From the NCBI RefSeq assembly GCF_024764775.1, contig NZ_JALIGC010000036.1, positions 310,001 to 374,000 of the forward strand: a stretch of 64,000 nucleotides of DNA, read 5' to 3'. The position numbers and the translations under genes were made by a program. Source of the stretch: Scandinavium manionii (lineage in GTDB: Bacteria; Pseudomonadota; Gammaproteobacteria; Enterobacterales; Enterobacteriaceae). The notes below the pieces were generated by a model. That model did not search any database. It had not been told where the DNA came from and saw only the letters and a program-made list of their open reading frames with translations. Shown one piece after another: positions 43,276-51,179 of the stretch (positions are counted from its first letter, which is position 1; each line of letters opens with the position of its first letter).

Positions 43276-43623
43276 CGTCTTATCTCCCCTGCACACCTGC
43301 GATCGCTACATAACCCCCCCTTTTATTTAACATTAAGTGCGTTTCACTGCCTGGATGTTATCAGCCAGTGAATGTTGTTATCAAAAGCGCACAAATTATC
43401 AATTCATTCTATCCATATGATTTTCTTAGTAATAGATGCCAGTCTGCGTCTCATTCTGACTTTTTTAATGCGTTTCTGTTATAAAAATGACGGTTTTTGA
43501 CATTTGATTACATGAGAAACCATTAGCCTGGTATTAATTTCTTCGGCGATTAGTGTATACTTGATTTTGTGATGAGGGTCACGAAACAGAGGCCCTGCTA
43601 AAAAATTCGACGAGGTGAAAATT
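43276..43623 (+). promoter_or_regulatory. Upstream region of yhcN
   Basis: The argR-yhcN gap (378 bp in all) is A/T-rich after the argR terminator and contains no supported gene. Near yhcN, GTGTATACTTG (about 43554-43563) contains a -10-like TATACT, followed directly by a CRP-like dyad at 43568-43583 and a ribosome-binding site GAGGTG before the yhcN ATG. Confidence 0.5.
43568..43583 (+). promoter_or_regulatory. CRP-like dyad upstream of yhcN
   Basis: TGTGA-TGAGGG-TCACG matches nine of ten CRP half-site positions. It lies about 40 bp before the yhcN ATG and downstream of a -10-like element, so if real it might repress. Sequence match only. Confidence 0.5.
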
Positions 43624-43887
43624 ATGAAAATCAAAACCACTGTGAGTGCACTGACCATTCTTTCTGTTCTTTCTTTTGGCGCTTTCGCCGCTGATTCGAT
43701 CAATGCGGATCAGGCAGCAAATCGCGAAGCTATCGGCACCGTTTCCGTCGGCGCAGTCGGTTCTTCCCCAATGGACATGCACGACATGCTGAATCAGAAA
43801 GCGCAGGAAAAAGGGGCATCCTCTTACCGCGTAATCGAAGCACGTAGCGGCGACCATTGGCACGCAACGGCTGAGCTGTACAAATAA
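43624..43887 (+). CDS. yhcN: YhcN/BhsA-family (DUF1471) periplasmic protein YhcN
   Basis: An 87-residue secreted protein. Signal peptide MKIKTTVSALTILSVLSFGAFA, cleavage before ADSINAD. The DUF1471 domain ends with the hallmark EARSGDHWHATAELYK. E. coli YhcN is induced by acid and peroxide stress. I use ATG 43624 with ribosome-binding site GAGGTGAAA; an ATG three codons upstream (MKIMKIK) is less well placed. A second, related gene follows 109 bp downstream on the same strand. Confidence 0.94.
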   Translation: MKIKTTVSALTILSVLSFGAFAADSINADQAANREAIGTVSVGAVGSSPMDMHDMLNQKAQEKGASSYRVIEARSGDHWHATAELYK

Positions 43888-43996
43888 GTTTTATTGAGAG
43901 TCGGTACGAAACAAACATGTCACAACGCGGCACCAGGCATAAAAAAAGCAGTTCAAACCTTCTCGCCGCGCAGTCTATGAATCAGGAGTAAAGATT

Positions 43997-44263
43997 ATGA
44001 AAAGCGCAATGATTATCGCAACACTGGGCCTGGCATCGGTTCTTTCCTTTAGCGCAGGCGCAGCAGTACATCAGATTAGTGCAGAGCAGGCACAGAGCAT
44101 GCAATCCCTGGGTACCGTTTCTGTTTCACAGGTAGGCAGCGCCCCAATGGATATGCGTCATGAACTGGCAGCGAAAGCCGAGAAAGAAGGCGCCAGCAGC
44201 TACCGCATTATCGAAGCCCGTAGCGGCGACACCTGGCATGCCACTGCCGAGCTGTACAAATAA
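43997..44263 (+). CDS. Second YhcN-like DUF1471 periplasmic protein
   Basis: An 88-residue secreted protein with signal peptide MKSAMIIATLGLASVLSFSAGA, cleavage before AVHQIS. Its last 41 residues are identical to YhcN at 30 positions (SxPMDM, EGASSYRIIEARSGDTWHATAELYK), so it is a paralogue, probably a tandem duplication; the signal peptide and N-terminal part have diverged. It has its own ribosome-binding site (CAGGAGT) and ends before a strong terminator. E. coli K-12 has, as I recall, a single yhcN here. Function is presumably stress related like other DUF1471 proteins but is not shown by the sequence. Confidence 0.9.
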   Translation: MKSAMIIATLGLASVLSFSAGAAVHQISAEQAQSMQSLGTVSVSQVGSAPMDMRHELAAKAEKEGASSYRIIEARSGDTWHATAELYK

Positions 44264-44289
44264 ACCCTCGTCGTCTTAATTGACGACTT

Positions 44290-44314
44290 GCCCCCGCCTG
44301 TCGGGGGCTTTTTT
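44290..44314. terminator. Terminator after the yhcN pair
   Basis: GCCCCCG-CCTGT-CGGGGGC then TTTTTT, between the second yhcN-like gene and convergent yhcO; the T-run touches the yhcO stop codon. Confidence 0.92.
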
Positions 44315-44588
44315 ATTGATGACGTACATTGAATCGCAGCATCCCTTCCAGCTCTTCCTCCGCCTCATCAAACAACAGAATTAATGCCCCGTAGCGCCGA
44401 CGCTGCTTCTCTTCCAGATGAACAAATTCAATTTCCAACGGCAAGGGCAGCTGACTGCCGGTGACCACTTCCCAGAGAGAGTCCAAATCGCGAATGGCCG
44501 TACCGCTCAGCGCAAAAGTGCGGGTAAACTCACGATAGAAATCGTTCTGAGTACCTATTTCATTAAAATCAAAGGTATAGGTTTTCAT
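44313..44588 (-). CDS. yhcO: Barstar-family protein YhcO
   Basis: A 91-residue barstar-like protein: TFDFNEIGTQNDFYREFTRTF, then DLDSLWEVVTG and PLPLEIEFVHLEEKQRRRYGALILLFDEAEEE. Barstar is the inhibitor of the RNase barnase, but no barnase-like ribonuclease gene is nearby, and enterobacterial YhcO proteins have no assigned partner that I know of. It is convergent with the yhcN pair and separated by 53 bp from the upstream aldehyde dehydrogenase gene on the same strand. Confidence 0.9.
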   Translation of the reverse strand: MKTYTFDFNEIGTQNDFYREFTRTFALSGTAIRDLDSLWEVVTGSQLPLPLEIEFVHLEEKQRRRYGALILLFDEAEEELEGMLRFNVRHQ

Positions 44589-44641
44589 GCATTCCCCCGC
44601 CTCTTTCCTGCCCGGGCGACAATCGCCACCCGGGCTCCGGC

Positions 44642-46096
44642 TTACAATCCCCCCAGATGCAGGGTTTTCACTTCCAGAAACTCTTCCAGCCCCAGGACCG
44701 AACCTTCACGGCCCAGCCCGGACTCTTTAACGCCGCCAAACGGCCCTAATTCTGTCGATACAGCGCATTCGTTAATCCCGATCATGCCGCTTTCCAGTGC
44801 CTGCGATACGCGGAACACGCGCTGCAGATTTTGAGTATAGAAGTAAGCCGCCAGACCAAACGGGGTATTGTTCGCCCGCTGAATCACTTCCTCTTCGCTG
44901 GTGAATCGGAAGCAGGCTGCTACCGGCCCAAACGTCTCTTCCTGCGCAAGCTGCATATTGTCGCTGCAATCACCCAGTACCGTTGGCTGCCAGAAGTTGC
45001 CGCCGAGCGCATGCAGTTTTCCCCCCGCCAGCACGCTGGCCCCTTTCGCGACCGCATCTTCCACGTGCTCGCGTACTTTTTTCACGGCGGAAGGTTCAAT
45101 CATCGGCCCGACGACTATGCCGTCGTCCATGCCGTTTCCGACCTTAAGCGCATTGACCGCCTCGGTAAGCCTGTGGGTGAAATCGTTATAGACCTTTTCA
45201 TGAATATAGAAGCGATTAACGCTGACGCACACCTGCCCGGCGTTGCGGAATTTATTGGCTATCGCCCCTTTTACCGCTGCGTCGATATCCGCATCGTCAA
45301 AAACGATATAGGGCGCGTTACCACCAAGCTCCATCGACACTTTTTTCATGGTTTCTGCGGCATTGCGCATCAACGTTTTACCGACCGCCGTTGAGCCGGT
45401 GAAGGAGATTTTACGCACTTCGTGGCTCGCCATAATCGCGTCGCTGATTTCCTGAGTCGTCCCTGCGACCGCATTCAGCACGCCATCAGGCACGCCCGCT
45501 TTCTTCGCCAGCTGGAGCAACGCAAAGGCGCTGAGTGGCGTGTTATTCGCGGGTTTGATGACACCGGTACAGCCCGCCGCCAGCGCCGGACCGAGTTTGC
45601 GGGTCAGCATCGCCATTGGGAAGTTCCACGGAGTAATTGCCGCCACGACGCCGATCGGTTCGCGGGTGGCCAGAATGCGTGACCCCGGTTTGGCGGGAGG
45701 GATAATTTCGCCGTTGGCACGTTTACCTTGTTCAGCGAACCACTGAATGAAGCTCGCCGCATATTCCACTTCACCTTCGGCCTCTTTTAGCGGCTTGCCC
45801 TGCTCGGTGGTCATCAGTCTGCCGAGCCAGGCTTTGTTTTCGATGATCAGCTGATACCAGCGATACAGAATTTCTGAGCGCTCTTTGGCGGTTTTCGCAC
45901 GCCAGAGCGGGAAGGCTTTGCTCGCCGCCGCGATGGCGGCTTCGGTTTCCTGCTTCCCGGCTTTCGCGACCCTGGCGATCGTTTCGCCGGTTGCCGGGTT
46001 TACCACGTCGAAGGTGGTTTCAAGCGTTTTCCATATTCCGTCGACCAGATATCCGGTCTGAAAAAGTTCGTTATCCTGAAGTGTCTGCATGGTCAT
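44642..46096 (-). CDS. GabD-like NAD(P)-dependent (succinate-)semialdehyde dehydrogenase
   Basis: A 484-residue aldehyde dehydrogenase close to GabD (succinate-semialdehyde dehydrogenase). Catalytic Glu in VSMELGGNAPYIVFDDAD and nucleophile Cys in FRNAGQVCVSVNR; cofactor-binding PWNFPMAM, GVIKPANNTPLSA and FTGSTAVGKTL. GabD has CVC at the active site; here it is CVS, so the regulatory second cysteine is missing. ATG 46096 follows an AGGGG ribosome-binding site. A terminator isolates it from aaeB upstream. Family is certain; the substrate is not: glutarate or an aromatic semialdehyde are alternatives. E. coli has no such gene here. Confidence 0.85.
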   Translation of the reverse strand: MTMQTLQDNELFQTGYLVDGIWKTLETTFDVVNPATGETIARVAKAGKQETEAAIAAASKAFPLWRAKTAKERSEILYRWYQLIIENKAWLGRLMTTEQGKPLKEAEGEVEYAASFIQWFAEQGKRANGEIIPPAKPGSRILATREPIGVVAAITPWNFPMAMLTRKLGPALAAGCTGVIKPANNTPLSAFALLQLAKKAGVPDGVLNAVAGTTQEISDAIMASHEVRKISFTGSTAVGKTLMRNAAETMKKVSMELGGNAPYIVFDDADIDAAVKGAIANKFRNAGQVCVSVNRFYIHEKVYNDFTHRLTEAVNALKVGNGMDDGIVVGPMIEPSAVKKVREHVEDAVAKGASVLAGGKLHALGGNFWQPTVLGDCSDNMQLAQEETFGPVAACFRFTSEEEVIQRANNTPFGLAAYFYTQNLQRVFRVSQALESGMIGINECAVSTELGPFGGVKESGLGREGSVLGLEEFLEVKTLHLGGL

Positions 46097-46145
46097 AGTT
46101 GTCCCCTGACGGTGATGTCCTGTGATAACAGTTAAGTATAGCCAT

Positions 46146-46173
46146 AAAAAAACCGACGCTTTTGCGTCGGTTT
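46146..46173 (-). terminator. Terminator after aaeB
   Basis: On the minus strand AAACCGACGC-AAAA-GCGTCGGTTT followed by TTTTAT, 6 bp past the aaeB stop. Confidence 0.92.
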
Positions 46174-46178
46174 CTGGG

Positions 46179-48146
46179 TTAACTCACCGTGAGCGCATGC
46201 TGATATTTCCTCAGCATCCCCACCAGCCGATTGACCGGTTCGGTGACCTGAGGCGACGCCTGCCAGATAACCAGTTTTTCCTGGTACACATCCAGTTCTT
46301 CCAGCAAGCGGTCAAAGTAACGGCGCCGTTTATCATCGTTGCTGGCTGAAATGAGCTTATCCGCCGTACGACGCAGCTGGCGGTGGAATGCCGAAAGGTC
46401 GTCGTTAACCGGTACTGGCGCGTCACGCAGGCGCTGGTGCGCAATAATCAGCGTCAAGGCCAGGCGGAATTTGGCAAGATCGCCCGGGTATTTGTTCAGC
46501 AGTAAAAACAGCTGCTGGTACAGGGCGGGCAGATGGTTCTCATTGCGGCGGGCGGTGTTGGTCGTCAGGGAGGATACGGCGGCCGATACAAACTGATTCA
46601 GCAGCACGCGTCCGGTCCGAGCCTGGGAGTTATCACGCACCAGTAAGATAATCATCAACGCCAGGAAGCAGCCCACCAGCTGGCCAAGCGCGCTGTCGAG
46701 GAACTGGCTGAAATGGAAAGTCATCGGGTTATCCAGCACCAGAATGTTGATGGTGGACGCCAGCGTACCGAGCGAGCCCAGCCGCCGTTTCTGCACTTCA
46801 ATCCCAATAAAGAACGCCAGCACAGCGAGGCTGATACACAACAACAGCATACTTTGTTGGGTCGACGGCAGGACGACCAGGAAGTAAAACGCGCCAATCG
46901 GCAGCGCGGCAATGGTGCCGTACAGGAAGTCGATCCCCGCCATTTTAGGGTTAGGCAGACGCATTGCCAGCGAGGTCACCACGGCAATCATCACCATGGC
47001 ACCGCTGCCGGATGTCCAGCCGGTCCACAGCCAGAACACCGTGCCCAGCGCACAGGAAAGCGTGGTACGCCAGAAGTTGACCATCGCATGGTGGCGCTCC
47101 GCGGATTCCACCTTCACCACCACTTCGCCCTGCAAAATCTCTTCTTCCCGGGCGCTGATTTTTGCGTTACCCACTACGCCACGTTTAAGCAGCTGATAAC
47201 GTGTCGCGGCGCCAATCCAGCTGTATAAGGTAATCGGTGTGTCGTGCTCACCAGTCCAGGAAAGAATGCGGCGCATGCGTTTCAGTTGCTTATGCACGTC
47301 CTGCACCGTTTCGACAGGCTGGTCGAACATTTCGCGCCAGGCGGGCGTGATTAAATCTGGGCGGAAGTTTTGAATCAGATAGGTTTCACAGGCCTGAGTT
47401 ATCAGCGTCAAAGAGAGCGTATTCAGCGCTTTCAGACGTCGATTGGCGCGCACCCAGCGGGAAGATTCCATGTGCAGGTTACTACGCATTCCTTCCAGAG
47501 CCTGCGTCCGGCGCACCAGTCCGCCCCAGGCGGCGTCAACTTCTTCGCTGTCACCGTGGCGAATACAAAGCTGCATCAACTGATATTGAGCAACCAATAA
47601 TGCATCAAGCTCCCGGTCGATCTCTTGTTTAATCGACCGTGGGGAAAACAGCAGATCGGCGACGATCGCACAGACAATCCCGATCACAATCTCGCTGCAA
47701 CGCTCGACGGCAAACTGCGGCGACAGCAGCGGTTCGTTCTGAATGGTGATGATAATGATCAACGCCGTGTAGCCCGCCAGGCCCCAGGCATAGGAGTTCT
47801 CCACTTTCACCAGTGAAGACACCCAGGTACAGAAACCCGCCCACAGACAGCACACCATCACCATCACTAACGGGGCGCGGATCATGCCGATGATCATCAC
47901 CAGCGCGGCGATACAGCCGATAAACGTTCCGCAAATACGTAGCATTCCGCGGTAACGGATTGCTCCAGAATAAGGTTCGCCCCCGGCGGCAAACGCCGGA
48001 CCCGCCGCTACAATTGCGGCTGTCAGTACCGCCCAGCGCGGGGTTTCAAGCTGAAAGTGAAAGCCGATAAACAGGGCCAGCACAATCGCGCAGGCCAGTT
48101 TGATAGCAAAACGCAGGTGTTGATCGGCAATAGAGAAAATGCCCAT
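46179..48146 (-). CDS. aaeB: p-Hydroxybenzoic acid efflux pump subunit AaeB
   Basis: A 655-residue FUSC-family inner membrane protein with two sets of about six membrane helices separated by a cytoplasmic domain (roughly residues 170-350). First set: FAIKLACAIVLALFIGFHFQLETPRWAVLTAAIV; second set begins near MVNFWRTTLSCALGTVFWLWTGW. With the membrane fusion protein AaeA it exports aromatic carboxylic acids as a metabolic relief valve. It lies 5 bp after aaeA. Length equals E. coli AaeB. Confidence 0.96.
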   Translation of the reverse strand: MGIFSIADQHLRFAIKLACAIVLALFIGFHFQLETPRWAVLTAAIVAAGPAFAAGGEPYSGAIRYRGMLRICGTFIGCIAALVMIIGMIRAPLVMVMVCCLWAGFCTWVSSLVKVENSYAWGLAGYTALIIIITIQNEPLLSPQFAVERCSEIVIGIVCAIVADLLFSPRSIKQEIDRELDALLVAQYQLMQLCIRHGDSEEVDAAWGGLVRRTQALEGMRSNLHMESSRWVRANRRLKALNTLSLTLITQACETYLIQNFRPDLITPAWREMFDQPVETVQDVHKQLKRMRRILSWTGEHDTPITLYSWIGAATRYQLLKRGVVGNAKISAREEEILQGEVVVKVESAERHHAMVNFWRTTLSCALGTVFWLWTGWTSGSGAMVMIAVVTSLAMRLPNPKMAGIDFLYGTIAALPIGAFYFLVVLPSTQQSMLLLCISLAVLAFFIGIEVQKRRLGSLGTLASTINILVLDNPMTFHFSQFLDSALGQLVGCFLALMIILLVRDNSQARTGRVLLNQFVSAAVSSLTTNTARRNENHLPALYQQLFLLLNKYPGDLAKFRLALTLIIAHQRLRDAPVPVNDDLSAFHRQLRRTADKLISASNDDKRRRYFDRLLEELDVYQEKLVIWQASPQVTEPVNRLVGMLRKYQHALTVS

Positions 48147-48151
48147 AGCGA

Positions 48152-49084
48152 TTAACCGAACTCACGCAGACGCATACCTAACTTCTGGAAGAAGGAGGCC
48201 TTCTGCGTGTCTCTGTCTTTCGCACCGGTGATGATTACCGTGGCAGTGGTGCCCGCAGGCCATAGGTTGCCCTGCTGTTGGTCGAGGCGAATACGCACCG
48301 GCACACGCTGCGCCAGTCGCACCCATTCAAGGTTGGAATCGATGGTCGCCATTCCTTTTACATCGCTGCTGCTGCTGGCGTTAGTCACACCTGCTGCAAT
48401 GCTGTCGACGGTGCCTTTGATAACTTTGGTGCTGCCTAACGGGGTAATTTCCGCGCGATAGCCTGGGCGCACGCCTTCCAGTTTGGTCTCTTCCATATAG
48501 GCCATAACGTAGAAGCTTTCTTTTTTCACCAGCGCCACAGCGGTCGACCCGCGGGTAATAAATTCACCGCTGTACACGTTCAGGTTAGTCACCCAGCCAT
48601 CGGCCGGAGCGCGAATGACGGTACGTTCGAGGTCAAGACGGGCCAAATCGCGGGTGGCCTGCGCTTTCGCTAACTGATGTTGAACGGTTTGTAAGAGGTT
48701 GTTGGCCTGGTCAATCTCTTCGCGAGACATGGCCATGGTGCCTAACTGGTTACGGCGTCCGGCTTCACGACGTTTTTCTGACGCCAGCACCTGATAGTAC
48801 GCCACGTCGGCGTCGGCTTCTTCGAGCGCTTTTTGGTAACGCGGCTGATCGATAGTGAACAGTACCTGATTTTTGCGAACCAGTTGGTTATCCTTCACAT
48901 TCACATCCGTGATAAGCCCTGCCACGTCCGGCGCAATGGCCACAACATCGGCGCTGAAGCGTGCATCACGCGTCCACGGCGATTCGGTGTAATAAACCCA
49001 CGCACGGAAAATTGCGATAAATGCCAGCACCACCAAAATCAACGTGATAGCGGTACGGGATATTTTTCTTGTTAGTGTTTTCAC
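48152..49084 (-). CDS. aaeA: p-Hydroxybenzoic acid efflux pump subunit AaeA
   Basis: A 310-residue HlyD/EmrA-type membrane fusion protein: one N-terminal helix (ISRTAITLILVVLAFIAIFRAWVYY), a biotinyl-lipoyl-like half-motif (VVAIAPDVAGLITDVNVKDNQLVRKNQVLFTID), a coiled-coil hairpin (VLASEKRREAGRRNQL to LAKAQATRDLARLDLERT) and a beta-barrel (GWVTNLNVYSGEFITRGSTAVAL). It bridges AaeB toward the outer membrane. It lies 7 bp after aaeX in aaeXAB. Confidence 0.96.
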   Translation of the reverse strand: MKTLTRKISRTAITLILVVLAFIAIFRAWVYYTESPWTRDARFSADVVAIAPDVAGLITDVNVKDNQLVRKNQVLFTIDQPRYQKALEEADADVAYYQVLASEKRREAGRRNQLGTMAMSREEIDQANNLLQTVQHQLAKAQATRDLARLDLERTVIRAPADGWVTNLNVYSGEFITRGSTAVALVKKESFYVMAYMEETKLEGVRPGYRAEITPLGSTKVIKGTVDSIAAGVTNASSSSDVKGMATIDSNLEWVRLAQRVPVRIRLDQQQGNLWPAGTTATVIITGAKDRDTQKASFFQKLGMRLREFG

Positions 49085-49091
49085 AGCGACC

Positions 49092-49295
49092 TCAGACGAA
49101 CAAACGCGATATCAGGTAGAACAAACAGCAATACAGCGCGGTATTAAAAAGCGCGGGATGCCAGACGAAGTCATAGATCCCAGTGGGGACCAGCACCCGA
49201 CGCAACAGCCAGAATATGGCCAGCGACAACAGCAGCTCGACGAAGATCGGCGGGAATGAGAGGCCGAAAATCACGATGACGGGAAACAGACTCAT
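49092..49295 (-). CDS. aaeX: Small membrane protein AaeX
   Basis: A 67-residue DUF1656 protein with two membrane helices (SLFPVIVIFGLSFPPIFVELLLSLAIFWLLRRVL and FNTALYCCLFYLISRLF) joined by a short loop. It is cotranscribed with aaeAB, 7 bp upstream of aaeA, and is not required for efflux in E. coli as far as is known. It is divergent from the regulator aaeR across 130 bp. Confidence 0.95.
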   Translation of the reverse strand: MSLFPVIVIFGLSFPPIFVELLLSLAIFWLLRRVLVPTGIYDFVWHPALFNTALYCCLFYLISRLFV

Positions 49296-49391
49296 GTTGA
49301 CCTTGATTAAGAGAGTGCAGGTGAGAGTAACGAGCTTTACTTATTTAGCTAACAGTATATTAACGTAACTTATATATCCCGATCTATATTA

Positions 49392-49407
49392 TGTGATACA
49401 AATCACT
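49392..49407. promoter_or_regulatory. CRP-like site between aaeX and aaeR
   Basis: TGTGA-TACAAA-TCACT matches nine of ten CRP half-site positions and is the best such dyad in the window. It lies 18 bp upstream of the aaeR ATG, close enough to affect both divergent promoters. Confidence 0.6.
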
Positions 49408-49425
49408 TTTAAGTCAGAGTGAACA

Positions 49426-50352
49426 ATGGAACGATTAAAACGCATGTCGGTTTTCGCCAAAGTCGTGGAACTGGGTTCCTTTACGGCTGCGGCGAGACAG
49501 CTCGAAATGAGCGTATCGTCGATAAGTCAGACCGTCTCAAAGCTGGAAAACGAACTGCAGGTAAAGCTGCTGAACCGCAGTACCCGCAGCATTGGGCTGA
49601 CAGAAGCCGGGAAAATCTACTATCAGGGCTGTCGGCGAATGCTGCACGAAGCCCAGGACGTACACGAACAGCTTTACGCCTTTAACAACACACCGATTGG
49701 TACACTGCGCGTGGGCTGTTCTTCAACTATGGCACAAAATGTCCTCGCCATGATCACCTCTGAGATGCTCAAAGAGTACCCGGATCTGTCAGTAAATCTG
49801 GTAACGGGTATTCCGGCTCCGGACCTCATTGCGGATGGTCTGGATCTGGTGATCCGCGTTGGCGCATTGCAGGATTCTGGCCTTTTCTCCCGCCGTCTCG
49901 GCTCGATGCCCATGGTATTGTGCGCAGCCAAAAGCTACTTACAGCAGGCAGGCACGCCCGAGAAACCCGCAGATCTCGCCAGTCATTCCTGGCTGGAATA
50001 CAGCATCCGTCCCTACAATGAATTTGAACTGATCGCCCCGGAAGGCTTATCCACCAAGCTTATCCCGCAGGGACGCTTTGTCACCAACGATCCGATGACG
50101 CTGAACCGTTGGCTTACCGCCGGCGCCGGGATCGCCTTCGTGCCGCTGATGTGGGTGATCAACGAGATCAACCATGGCGAGCTGGAGATCTTGCTGCCGC
50201 GCTACCAATCCGATCCACGTCCGGTGTATGCCGTCTACACAGAAAAAGACAAACTGCCGCTGAAGGTGCAGGTGTGTATTAACTACCTGACCGATTATTT
50301 TGTCGATGTGGCCAATCGTTTTCAGGGCATCAAAGGGCGGGGGAAAAACTAA
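49426..50352 (+). CDS. aaeR: LysR-family regulator AaeR
   Basis: A 308-residue LysR-type activator of aaeXAB, responding to p-hydroxybenzoate and other aromatic acids in E. coli. N-terminal helix-turn-helix: MSVFAKVVELGSFTAAARQLEMSVSSISQTVSKLENEL; the effector-binding domain starts near TPIGTLRVGCSSTMAQNVL. It is divergent from its target operon. The stop overlaps by 4 bp the end of a convergent DeoR-type regulator gene. Confidence 0.95.
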   Translation: MERLKRMSVFAKVVELGSFTAAARQLEMSVSSISQTVSKLENELQVKLLNRSTRSIGLTEAGKIYYQGCRRMLHEAQDVHEQLYAFNNTPIGTLRVGCSSTMAQNVLAMITSEMLKEYPDLSVNLVTGIPAPDLIADGLDLVIRVGALQDSGLFSRRLGSMPMVLCAAKSYLQQAGTPEKPADLASHSWLEYSIRPYNEFELIAPEGLSTKLIPQGRFVTNDPMTLNRWLTAGAGIAFVPLMWVINEINHGELEILLPRYQSDPRPVYAVYTEKDKLPLKVQVCINYLTDYFVDVANRFQGIKGRGKN

Positions 50353-51068
50353 GGTACCTGCTCAGGCTCGGCGTCCGATATGAGATGTGTGACGTCGCTA
50401 AGGGGGCCAATCCGGACTTCGCTCGAACGGTTGAACTTACTTTTGTCCATCAGCAGCAAAGACTGCGAAGCTCTTTTGAGTAGTAGCGATTTAAAGCTGG
50501 CGTTGTGTCCGCTCGGGTCCCACATCACGCCGCTGCGATCGACCCCTTCGCAAGAGAAAATAAACAGATCGATCTCCAGCGTTTTCAGCTGAGATATCAA
50601 CGCCGGATTGACGTAATAACCATACTGGCGCTGAAGCTCTCCGCCGGAACTGATCAACCGGATCCGCTCGCGTTTGCCGAGTTCCATACAGACTGGATGA
50701 CTATTGGTAAACACCGTCAGCGGAATGTCCGGCAGCTGGCGCGCCAACAGCCAACAGGTCGAACTGGCGTCCAGCGCAATCGTCATACCTTCGTCTATCC
50801 AGGCCAGCGCGTGCCGGGCGATATCAGATTTGTGGGCATAGTGGCTTTTCAGTCGGGCGTGGAAAGGCGCTTCGTTGTCCTGGTGATTACGGCGAATAGC
50901 TCGCGCGCGCCCGTGGCTGCGCTGAATGTGTCCCTGCTGCTGGAGTTCACTTAAATCACGACGCACCGTTTCTTTGCTGACGCCGAGTACGGCGGCCAGT
51001 TCATCGGTGGTCAGGCTGTGGGATTGGGCGAGAAGAGTGACAATGTGCTGATGGCGAGCGACCTTCAT
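50349..51068 (-). CDS. DeoR-family regulator, FucR-like
   Basis: A 239-residue DeoR-family regulator. N-terminal helix-turn-helix LTTDELAAVLGVSKETVRRDLSELQQQGHIQRSHGRA; C-terminal sugar-phosphate-binding domain with IALDASSTCWLLARQLPDIPLTVFTNSHPVC, RIRLISSGGELQRQYGYYVNP and SLLLMDKSKFNRS. Several blocks are nearly identical to the fucose operon activator FucR (FHxRLKSHYAHK, SQLKxLEIDLFIFSCEGVD). No fuc genes are in the window, so it is a FucR paralogue or a relocated fucR. It is convergent with aaeR, overlapping by 4 bp, and downstream of tldD on the same strand behind two hairpins. Confidence 0.85.
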   Translation of the reverse strand: MKVARHQHIVTLLAQSHSLTTDELAAVLGVSKETVRRDLSELQQQGHIQRSHGRARAIRRNHQDNEAPFHARLKSHYAHKSDIARHALAWIDEGMTIALDASSTCWLLARQLPDIPLTVFTNSHPVCMELGKRERIRLISSGGELQRQYGYYVNPALISQLKTLEIDLFIFSCEGVDRSGVMWDPSGHNASFKSLLLKRASQSLLLMDKSKFNRSSEVRIGPLSDVTHLISDAEPEQVP

Positions 51069-51134
51069 CAGTGGTCTCCGTCATTGAAACAATCAATAAG
51101 GAAAATCAATTAATTGATTTTCGGCTGCTAATCT

Positions 51135-51166
51135 AAAGAAGGAAAAACCACGCTTTTTCCTTCTTT
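51135..51166. terminator. A/T-rich palindrome downstream of tldD
   Basis: AAAGAAGGAAAAA and TTTTTCCTTCTTT form a 13-bp perfect stem around a CCACGC loop. It lies between the tldD stop and the start of the FucR-like gene (both minus strand). It could be a terminator or a dyad operator for the regulator. Confidence 0.5.
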
Positions 51167-51179
51167 AATCGCAACTATA

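Noticed and set aside
44313..44588. YhcO as part of a toxin-antitoxin (barnase-barstar) pair
   Set aside because: No ribonuclease-like gene lies next to it; the neighbours are the yhcN pair and an aldehyde dehydrogenase.
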